Source: Thioalkalivibrio sp.
GTDB lineage: Bacteria > Pseudomonadota > Gammaproteobacteria > Ectothiorhodospirales > Ectothiorhodospiraceae
Length of the DNA stretch: 8,422 nucleotides
Direction: 5' to 3'
NCBI GenBank assembly: GCA_003550945.1
Contig: PULL01000036.1
Location: 1-8,422, forward strand
This document shows positions 1 through 4,976 of the stretch, piece after piece. A program made the position numbers and the translations under genes. Below the pieces are notes generated by a model. It had not been told where the DNA came from, searched no databases, and worked only from the letters and a program-made list of their open reading frames with translations. Positions within the stretch are counted from its first letter, which is position 1; each line of letters opens with the position of its first letter.

Positions 1-1
1 G

Positions 2-379
2 CTTGACCGTGAACGGACGACGGTTTTCTTCGACGGCGGCTGCCCGATGTGCCGCCGCGAGATCGCTCACTATCAGCGCCTGGATGGCGCAGGCCGGATC
101 CGCTGGCTGGATATCCACCGGGAGCCGGATGTCGTTGCTGAGGTGGGCGTGAGCTGGGAAACGGCGATGCAGCGCTTGCACGTCCGCAGCGGTACTGGGG
201 AGCTGCACACCGGTGTGCCGGCGTTCGTTGCGATCTGGCGCGAGCTCCCCCGCTACCGTTGGCTCGCCCGCGTGGTGGCGGCGGTGCCCGGACTGATCCC
301 GCTGCTCGACTTCGCCTACGGCCGATTCGCGCGCTGGCGCTGGCGGCGCCGTTGCCGGGATGGCGTCTGTGCGTCCTGA
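2..379 (+). CDS. DCC-family (DUF393) thiol-disulfide oxidoreductase-like protein, 5' partial
   Basis: The frame is open from the first complete codon of the window and ends at TGA 377-379, giving 125 visible residues. There is no start codon before the signature, so the true start lies upstream of the window. The visible N-terminus has the family hallmark: a beta strand (VFFDG) followed by DGGCPMC, with Asp11, Cys14 and Cys17 forming the D-x-x-C-x-x-C motif. The C-terminus is Arg-rich with a conserved-looking Tyr-x-x-Phe-Ala-x-x-Arg segment and two late cysteines. Members are small thioredoxin-like proteins of 115-140 residues, predicted to do redox chemistry through the CxxC pair; specific substrates are mostly unknown. 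An internal ATG at 47 would cut off the strand and the first cysteine, so it is not the start. Family assignment is firm; function is only predicted. Confidence 0.85.
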   Translation, partial: LDRERTTVFFDGGCPMCRREIAHYQRLDGAGRIRWLDIHREPDVVAEVGVSWETAMQRLHVRSGTGELHTGVPAFVAIWRELPRYRWLARVVAAVPGLIPLLDFAYGRFARWRWRRRCRDGVCAS

Positions 380-457
380 ATGCGATCCAGCGGCAGCGCC
401 ATGCTGAAGCGGCAAAGGACACCGATGACACCGAAGCGCGTCTTGCGAACGGCCCAC

Positions 458-483
458 GCGGGTGCAAGCGTAGCGTTATCCGC
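458..483. repeat. Imperfect palindrome, possible remnant of a dispersed intergenic repeat
   Basis: Within the 149 bp between the DCC gene and the photolyase remnant, GCGGGT at 458-463 and TCCGC at 479-483 can pair, with a further AAGC/GCGTT pairing inside and a GTA loop. The arms carry small bulges. The layout (GCGGGT ... TTATCCGC) resembles short palindromic intergenic repeats common in gammaproteobacteria. Only one copy is visible here, so repeat status is inference. The rest of 380-528 shows nothing I can name. Confidence 0.25.
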
Positions 484-528
484 TTTTGCGGGCCGCGGCT
501 GTTGGATTGCGGCCGACCGGGTGCGCCC

Positions 529-858
529 GTGACCCGGACCATCGCCCGTCCGCCGCAGCTGGTCTGGTTCAAGCGCGATCTCCGTGTGCAGGACCATCGC
601 CCGCTGGCCATTGCCGCCGAGCGCGGCCCGGTGATCCCGCTGTATGTCATCGAGCCCGAGCTCTGGGCCCAGCCCGACGCCGCCTAGCGCCACTGGGCGT
701 TCATTCGCAGCGGCCTGCAGACGCTGGACCGCGACCTGACCCGCCTGGGACAGCCTCTGATCCTGCACCGGGGGGATATCAGCGCCGTGCTAAACGAACT
801 GCACCGCGCGACGGGATTTTCCACCCTGTGGTCGCACGAGGAAACCGGCAACGGCTGA
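529..858 (+). pseudogene. Deoxyribodipyrimidine photolyase, N-terminal remnant with two in-frame stops
   Basis: A GTG at 529 opens a frame whose product begins with the photolyase/cryptochrome alpha/beta domain: LVWFKRDLRVQDHRPL, then VIPLYVIEPELW. It is interrupted by TAG at 685-687 and resumes in the same frame with RHWAFIRSGLQTLDRDL, LILHRGD and LWSHEETGNG. It then meets TGA at 856-858, where photolyases often have Trp or another hydrophobic residue. The visible part is about 109 codons of a protein that is usually 450-500 residues. The C-terminal helical FAD-binding domain is not found in any frame downstream, so the product could not repair pyrimidine dimers. Two nonsense codons plus loss of the 3' two thirds argue against a single sequencing error. 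The reading frame itself is kept, which suggests fairly recent decay. No good Shine-Dalgarno sequence is visible before the GTG. Confidence 0.88.
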
Positions 859-1216
859 CTGCGGTGCGCCGCCAGCCCCAGAGAGCCGAGAGGAAGTGCG
901 AGACATCCAGCAGAAGATGGGCAGCCGCCGCGGTGCACGCCGGAGCCGCAAACCACCCGGCCCGCCGACCGAATTGGGGTTTTGATCGATAAACACCGAC
1001 GCAAGCACCCATGACTTGCGCCACAAGGCCCGCCGACCATCGGCAGACGTCACACAGCGCACGGCATTGCGGCAGACAGGTTCCGGGGACGGTTTTGTAT
1101 CCCGACGCTTGGCTTGGTAAAAACCGATGGCCATACTGGGAGCCGAAGATGATCGTGATCTGCGCGGCCAACTCATCCGGTGACAGTTGACCGACAGCGC
1201 GGGGTTCTCCAGGAAC
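859..1216. other. Gene-free stretch of about 360 bp after the photolyase remnant
   Basis: Neither strand encodes a protein I recognise here. The lost photolyase C-terminal domain is absent in all three forward frames. Reverse-strand open frames run through the region and into the antisense of the next gene, but none shows a family motif or a ribosome binding site. Local base composition is less extreme than in the flanking genes, with several A/T-rich patches (for example 975-995 and 1093-1125). This would fit inserted or decayed DNA. The region must also hold the promoter of the following gene if that gene is not read from upstream, but I see no convincing -35/-10 pair. Confidence 0.5.
1083..1188 (+). 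repeat. Two direct copies of a CCGGKGACRGTT motif, 94 bp apart
   Basis: CCGGGGACGGTT lies at 1083-1094 and CCGGTGACAGTT at 1177-1188, in the same orientation and matching at 10 of 12 positions. From general knowledge, sequences of the kind TTCCGGGGACAGT or CCGGTGACAGTT recur around small Y1/REP-associated transposase elements in gammaproteobacteria. No transposase is visible here, so this could be a remnant of such an element or coincidence in GC-rich DNA. The placement directly after a truncated gene makes a mobile-element scar plausible. Confidence 0.25.
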
Positions 1217-1660
1217 ATGGTCAAGGCTGAGTCCAAGACGCTCATTCGCTGTCCGTTGCCCGCGGTCTACGCCTTCGTTGTCGAAGGCTTCGTGCGTAAT
1301 TACCCGCGCTGGTCGCCAGAGGTCCAGAGCCTGCGACCGCTGACCGAAGGGCCCCTTTGCATGGGCTGGACGGCACACCAGGTGCGCATCGACCAGGGCC
1401 GGCGAACCGAGACGGATTTCCGGGTCGTGGTACTGGATCCGCAGCGGCGCGTCTGTTTCCGGGGTGTGCGCGACCCATTCGTGATCGAATATCGGTTCGT
1501 TGAACGCGGGGACGAGACCGGGCTGATCTTCAGCTTCGAACTGGCGCGGCTCGGTTTCGCGCTGCGTCCGTTCGAAAAACTGATCCGTCTGGCGGTCCAG
1601 GACGGCACCGAACGCGTGGTGCGCAATCTTAAGCTGTTGATCGAGAGAGAAATCGCCTAG
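1217..1660 (+). CDS. SRPBCC-superfamily (polyketide cyclase/dehydrase-like) protein
   Basis: The frame encodes 147 residues with the layout of a compact START/Bet v1-like (SRPBCC) hydrophobic-ligand-binding domain. A first strand (residues 5-11) is followed by the PLPAVYAFVVEGFVRNYPRWSPEV segment, in which small-domain members of this superfamily carry 'vwafl.D...w..W.p.v'. A series of beta strands follows (residues 52-110), then a long C-terminal helix around 117-143 (TERVVRNLKLLIE). There is no signal peptide or membrane segment, so it is probably cytoplasmic. The ATG at 1217 is preferred because it directly precedes the first strand; AGGA at 1211-1214 is close to it. A TTG ten codons upstream is the alternative. 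The LOV gene begins 48 nt downstream on the same strand, so the two may be co-transcribed. The ligand and role are unknown; the fold assignment is moderately secure. Confidence 0.72.
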   Translation: MVKAESKTLIRCPLPAVYAFVVEGFVRNYPRWSPEVQSLRPLTEGPLCMGWTAHQVRIDQGRRTETDFRVVVLDPQRRVCFRGVRDPFVIEYRFVERGDETGLIFSFELARLGFALRPFEKLIRLAVQDGTERVVRNLKLLIEREIA

Positions 1661-1698
1661 ACGTGCGACGCGCGTCCCGCGCAGCGCACCCATCGTTC

Positions 1699-1705
1699 GG
1701 AGGAG
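1699..1705 (+). promoter_or_regulatory. Strong Shine-Dalgarno site of the LOV gene
   Basis: GGAGGAG at 1699-1705 ends 3 nt before the ATG at 1709; its GGAGG core is 5 nt away. It is the clearest plus-strand ribosome binding site in the window and fixes the LOV start codon. It implies independent, efficient translation of the photoreceptor. Confidence 0.75.
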
Positions 1706-1708
1706 CGG

Positions 1709-2158
1709 ATGCTGTTCACCGCCGAGAAGGACACCGGGATCATTCCCACCGTGCTTACCCAGATCCTGGACACCTGCGTGAACGGGGTCACGCTGTCCGA
1801 TCCCGATCTGCCCGACAACCCGATCGTGTATGCGAACTCAGTGTTCGAACGCATCACCGGTTACAGCCAGGAAGAAATCCTGGGTCGCAACTGTCGTTTC
1901 CTGCAGGGTGAGGACCGGGACCAGCCCGGCCTCGAGGCCATCCGCGAGGCGTTGCGGGAGCACAGGCCGATCGAGGTGACCCTGCGCAACTATCGCAAGG
2001 ACGGCTCGCTTTTCCACAACCGGTTGTCGATTCAACCCCTGCGCGATGCAGCGGGGCGGCTGATCTACTATCTCGGTGTGCAATACGACGTGACCGAGCT
2101 CGTCGAGGCCCAGCAGGAAGTTTCCCGCCTCCAGTCCTTGTTGCGCGAAACCGGGTGA
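1709..2158 (+). CDS. Short LOV-domain blue-light photoreceptor
   Basis: This 149-residue protein is one PAS/LOV domain with short N- and C-terminal helices and no attached output domain. The LOV core spans about residues 22-128. It contains the GRNCRFLQ signature at 59-66, with Cys62 as the residue that forms the photo-adduct with FMN. The flavin-contact residues are also present: Arg63, Gln66, Asn94 (in LRNYRKDG), Asn104 (in FHNRLSI) and Gln125 (in GVQYDVTE). The adduct-forming Cys and the complete Asn/Asn/Gln set separate true LOV proteins from generic PAS domains. Residues 129-147 (TELVEAQQEVSRLQSLLRE) form a predicted amphipathic helix, like the J-alpha or coiled-coil helix used for dimer signalling in short LOV proteins of Pseudomonas. 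The protein is cytoplasmic. It lies 48 nt after the SRPBCC gene, and no kinase, cyclase or helix-turn-helix partner is adjacent. The downstream signalling target is unknown. Confidence 0.92.
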   Translation: MLFTAEKDTGIIPTVLTQILDTCVNGVTLSDPDLPDNPIVYANSVFERITGYSQEEILGRNCRFLQGEDRDQPGLEAIREALREHRPIEVTLRNYRKDGSLFHNRLSIQPLRDAAGRLIYYLGVQYDVTELVEAQQEVSRLQSLLRETG

Positions 2159-2224
2159 GCGAGGCGGATTGAATCCTCACGGACAGCGGCACGTGGGGTT
2201 TCTCAATGCGCTGTCGCCAGCCTT

Positions 2225-2253
2225 TTGACAAGCGTTTGAGCCGTCCTTACCCT
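2225..2253 (+). promoter_or_regulatory. Sigma70-type promoter upstream of egtB
   Basis: TTGACA at 2225-2230 is a perfect -35 hexamer. It is followed by a 17-bp spacer and TACCCT at 2248-2253, which keeps the T, A and final T of the -10 consensus. Transcription would start near 2260, giving an untranslated leader of about 50 nt before the ATG at 2311. This placement rules against the upstream in-frame ATG at 2206 as the egtB start on this transcript. The rest of 2159-2310 shows no gene. Confidence 0.55.
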
Positions 2254-2310
2254 CGGGGCCTCACTCCTACGGAGCCGCCGGCAGCACGCTGGCGCCCCAA
2301 GGCACGACGC

Positions 2311-3597
2311 ATGGCTTCAGTCCCCGCCGCTGCCCCCTCCACCGCTCACGGACCCGATGCCCCGGAAACCCTGGCCGAGGCCTGGTCCCGCATTCGCGGA
2401 CTGAGCGAACGGCTCGCTGCGCCGCTGGCGCCGGAGGATCAGGTCGTCCAGACCATGCCCGACGTGAGCCCGACGAAGTGGCACCTGGCGCACGTGACCT
2501 GGTTTTTCGAGCGTTTCGTGCTGCCGCAGGCCGTGCCGGGTTATGAGACACGGGACGAGCGCTGGCACTACCTGTTCAACTCGTATTACCACACCGTCGG
2601 CGAAATGCACGCCCGGCCGCGACGGGGGCTACTCTCGCGCCCGACAGTGGCCGAGATCCTTGATTGGCGGGCGCAGGTGGATGCCGCGATGGCTCCGGTG
2701 CTCGCGCGCGCGGAAGAGGACGCCGAGCTCGCGTTCCTGGTGACCCTGGGGCTCAACCACGAGCAGCAGCACCAGGAACTGCTGCTCACGGATATCCAGC
2801 ACGTGTTCTGGAGCAATCCGCTCGGTCCCGCCTACGATCCGGGGCTGCCGGTGCCGCCCTCGCGCCAGGCCCCGGCACTGACGTGGCACGAGCATCCGGG
2901 TGATGATGTGCACATCGGGGCCGACGCCGCACAGGGCTTCTGCTTCGACAACGAGACCCCCCGTCACGCGGTGCGCCTGCGCCCGCACGCGCTCGCGAGT
3001 CGTCTGGTGACCAACGCCGAGTTCCAGGCCTTCATCGACGACGGCGGCTACCGGAATCCCGCGCTGTGGCTGTCGGACGGCTGGGCCCAGGTGCAGTCGG
3101 AGGGATGGACCACACCGCTGTACTGGTCACAGGATCGTCAGGAGGTGTTCACGCTCGGCGGCTGGCGTGACCTCGATCCACATGCACCGGTCAGCCACGT
3201 CTCGTTCTACGAGGCGGATGCCTACGCTCGCTGGGCAGGCGCGCGCCTGCCAACGGAGGCCGAGTGGGAAGCGGCCGCTGACACCCAGGCCGTGCAGGGC
3301 AACCTGCTCGAGGCGGGGTGGCTGACCCCCGCAGCGGCTACGGCGCCCGGGCTGACGCAGTTGTTCGGCGATGTCTGGGAGTGGACCTCCTCGCCGTACA
3401 TGGCCTATCCCGGTTTCCGCCCGCTTGCCGGTTCGCTCGGCGAGTACAACGGCAAGTTCATGTGCAATCAGATGAGCGTTCGGGGTGGTGCCTGCCTGAC
3501 GTCGGGCGATCACCTTCGGGCCAGCTACCGCAGCTTCTTCTATCCCCACCAGCGGTGGCAGGTGCTCGGGTTCCGGCTGGCGCGCGACCTCGATTGA
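2311..3597 (+). CDS. egtB: EgtB-type non-heme iron sulfoxide synthase (ergothioneine biosynthesis)
   Basis: The 428-residue product matches EgtB in length and motif order. EgtB joins trimethylhistidine (hercynine) to a thiol substrate (gamma-glutamylcysteine or cysteine) using O2, the key C-S bond step of ergothioneine synthesis in the cytosol. Residues 15-165 form the DinB-like N-terminal domain: SPTKWHLAHVTWFFE at 53-67, FNSYYHTVGEMH at 89-100 and NHEQQHQELLLTDI at 149-162. By comparison with characterised EgtB, the iron ligands should be His61, His150 and His154. The C-terminal half (about 190-428) is the formylglycine-generating-enzyme-like domain, with RLPTEAEWE (312-320), FGDVWEWTSSPY (352-363), GEYNGKFMCNQMSVRGG (377-393) and FRLARD at the end. 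Tyr92-Tyr93 recalls the tyrosine pair of the cysteine-using type II enzyme. The start at 2311 fits the promoter and an AAGG at 2299-2302; an ATG at 2206 would add 35 basic, Pro-rich residues unlike the family. No egtD is adjacent in this window. A selenoneine synthase (SenA) or ovothiol-type paralogue is the alternative. Confidence 0.88.
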   Translation: MASVPAAAPSTAHGPDAPETLAEAWSRIRGLSERLAAPLAPEDQVVQTMPDVSPTKWHLAHVTWFFERFVLPQAVPGYETRDERWHYLFNSYYHTVGEMHARPRRGLLSRPTVAEILDWRAQVDAAMAPVLARAEEDAELAFLVTLGLNHEQQHQELLLTDIQHVFWSNPLGPAYDPGLPVPPSRQAPALTWHEHPGDDVHIGADAAQGFCFDNETPRHAVRLRPHALASRLVTNAEFQAFIDDGGYRNPALWLSDGWAQVQSEGWTTPLYWSQDRQEVFTLGGWRDLDPHAPVSHVSFYEADAYARWAGARLPTEAEWEAAADTQAVQGNLLEAGWLTPAAATAPGLTQLFGDVWEWTSSPYMAYPGFRPLAGSLGEYNGKFMCNQMSVRGGACLTSGDHLRASYRSFFYPHQRWQVLGFRLARDLD

Positions 3598-3644
3598 TCC
3601 CAGGGTCACCGTGGCGCGCCGCGTCGTGCTAGCGCTGGGCGCCT

Positions 3645-3668
3645 AACCGTCTGCCCGGGCGGGCGGTT
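3645..3668. terminator. GC-rich hairpin between convergent genes
   Basis: AACCGTCTGCCC at 3645-3656 pairs with GGGCGGGCGGTT at 3657-3668 along its whole length, with two G-T pairs on one strand. This gives about ten stem pairs around a four-base loop. It sits 48 bp after the egtB stop and 77 bp beyond the apaH stop, where a bidirectional terminator would be expected. Neither side has a T-run, so intrinsic termination would be weak; transcript 3'-end protection is an alternative. Confidence 0.4.
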
Positions 3669-3721
3669 CGGGGATCGTCATGCTTGTATTCGCGTGGCTG
3701 TTCGGCGTCGATGAGAAGGTC

Positions 3722-3740
3722 GCCGAGAGGGGTCGGCTTT
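3722..3740 (+). terminator. Weak candidate terminator hairpin
   Basis: GCCGA at 3722-3726 and TCGGC at 3733-3737 form a 5-bp stem around a GAGGGG loop, followed by TTT at 3738-3740. The short stem and T-run make this a marginal rho-independent terminator for plus-strand transcription, ending just before the apaH 3' end. The other bases of the 147-bp gap (3598-3744) show no gene. Confidence 0.25.
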
Positions 3741-3744
3741 AACA

Positions 3745-4569
3745 TCAGCGGCAGTTTTTCTGCCACGCGCGCATCTGCTCGGGGGTCGCATCGTCCAGGC
3801 GCACCAAGGTGAGCTTTCTGCCCCATACGCACCCGCTGTCCAACGAAAGCCAATCCCGGCCCCGGCTGTAGCCGAGGGCCGACCAGTGGCCGAAGGCGAT
3901 GGGTTTGCCGCTCATCAGCCGGCCAGGGATCTTGAACCACGGGGTCAGGCGTGAGGGGGCCCCGCTCGGCGGCCCGCTTTCCTCGAGATCCAGTCCGCCG
4001 TCCCGGCGAATGAACCGCATGCGGGTCAACGCGTTCACGGTGTAACGGAGCCGATCTGTGCCTTGAAGGCTGTCACTCCAGCGGGCGGGGGTGTCGCCGT
4101 ACATTTCCTTGAGAAACGCCTTCCGCCTCGAACCGTCCTGGAGCACCTGTTCCACCGCACGGGCCTCGCGCTGGGCCGTGACCAGGTTCCAGGCCGGTGG
4201 TACCCCGGCGTGCACCAGCGTCCAACCCAGTTCCGTGTCGTGGTGAATCAGTGGGCGCGAGGCGAGCCAGTCCAGCAGTTCCCCGGCGTCGGGTTGATCC
4301 AGCACCTGCTTCAGCGTGTCCTTGGTGCGTAGGGGGCGGATGCCGGCAGCCGTCGCCAGCAGGTGCAGGTCGTGATTTCCGAGCACGGTGATCGCCGCCG
4401 TGCCGAGGTCGCGCACCAGGCGCAGACAGGCCGCGGAGTGCGGCCCGCGGTTCACGAGGTCGCCCACCAGCCACAGACGGTCGTGGGACGGGTCGAACCG
4501 GACACGTTCGAGCAGCCGTTCAAAGGGCGCGAGACAGCCCTGCAGGTCGCCTATTGCATATACAGCCAT
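3745..4569 (-). CDS. apaH: Symmetrical bis(5'-nucleosyl)-tetraphosphatase (Ap4A hydrolase)
   Basis: ApaH cleaves Ap4A and related alarmone dinucleotides symmetrically to two ADP, and in enterobacteria also removes Np4-type caps from RNA 5' ends. The 274-residue length is typical. The calcineurin-type metallophosphatase motifs are all present: GDLQGC (7-12), GDLVNRGP (36-43), GNHD (64-67), a histidine in LVHAG (118-122), then FGHWSALG (226-233) and LDSGCVWG (243-250), both characteristic of ApaH. The start follows the family (MAVYAIGDLQG). No obvious Shine-Dalgarno sequence precedes it, so translation may be coupled to apaG, which ends 24 nt upstream. It is the last gene of the operon, and its 3' end faces that of egtB. 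Confidence 0.97.
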   Translation of the reverse strand: MAVYAIGDLQGCLAPFERLLERVRFDPSHDRLWLVGDLVNRGPHSAACLRLVRDLGTAAITVLGNHDLHLLATAAGIRPLRTKDTLKQVLDQPDAGELLDWLASRPLIHHDTELGWTLVHAGVPPAWNLVTAQREARAVEQVLQDGSRRKAFLKEMYGDTPARWSDSLQGTDRLRYTVNALTRMRFIRRDGGLDLEESGPPSGAPSRLTPWFKIPGRLMSGKPIAFGHWSALGYSRGRDWLSLDSGCVWGRKLTLVRLDDATPEQMRAWQKNCR

Positions 4570-4593
4570 TTAGGGTCGCAGCGGTCGAATGCC

Positions 4594-4974
4594 TCAATGC
4601 AGGGAGTGTGGCACTGAAAGCGTGAAGGGTGGGATGGGCGCGTGAAAGGTGAAGCCGGAATCGTCGCGCATCTCGTAGCTGCCCTCCATCGTGCCCACCG
4701 GTGTCTCGATCACCGTGCCGCTGGTGTATTCGAACTCCTCGCCAGGTGGGATCCTGGGCTGTTTCCCGACCACCCCTTCGCCGCGGACTTCCTGTGTCTG
4801 GTCGCGTGCGTCGCGGATGATCCAGTGCCGGTTCAGCAATTGCACGGCCGCGTCCCCGGCGTTGCGAATGGTGATGTGGTAGGCGAAGACGAATCTCGAG
4901 CTCTCGGGGTCGGATTGCTCTTCGATGAAGGCAGTGGCCACTTCGATCTCGATACGGTGTTCCGTGGAACTCAT
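4594..4974 (-). CDS. apaG: ApaG protein (FN3-like fold)
   Basis: The 126-residue product is a full-length ApaG, a small immunoglobulin/FN3-like beta-sandwich protein whose biochemical role is still unsettled. Family landmarks visible are FAYHITIRN (29-37), LLNRHWIIRDA (46-56), GEGVVGKQPRIPPGEEFEYTSG (65-86) and GTMEGSYEM (93-101). The G-x-G-V-V-G glycine motif is intact. The ATG lies 2 nt after the glk stop. GGAGA, read from 4985 to 4981 inside the last glk codons, sits 6 nt before the ATG, so translation is probably coupled to glk. It keeps the usual apaG-apaH pairing. Confidence 0.96.
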   Translation of the reverse strand: MSSTEHRIEIEVATAFIEEQSDPESSRFVFAYHITIRNAGDAAVQLLNRHWIIRDARDQTQEVRGEGVVGKQPRIPPGEEFEYTSGTVIETPVGTMEGSYEMRDDSGFTFHAPIPPFTLSVPHSLH

Positions 4975-4976
4975 GA

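Noticed and set aside
1187..1216. TTGACC at 1187-1192 as a -35 box, or the TTG as start of the SRPBCC gene
   Set aside because: No -10 hexamer lies at the right distance. The ATG at 1217 begins the fold directly, so the ten extra codons are not needed.
779..1693. Long minus-strand open frame (about 300 codons) across the gene-free stretch and opposite the SRPBCC gene
   Set aside because: Most of it is antisense to the recognisable SRPBCC gene. The remainder shows no family motif and no ribosome binding site, and GC-rich DNA readily leaves such frames open.
2162..2176. Small palindrome GGATTGAATCC after the LOV stop as a terminator
   Set aside because: The stem is at most five pairs with no usable loop and there is no T-run.
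2206..2310. Upstream ATG start for egtB
   Set aside because: It would place the start ahead of the best promoter and add 35 basic Pro-rich residues not seen in the family; it also lacks a Shine-Dalgarno sequence.
3629..3940. Minus-strand open frame of about 100 codons at the apaH 3' end
   Set aside because: Most of it is out of frame inside apaH, and the short part beyond the apaH stop has no recognisable motif.
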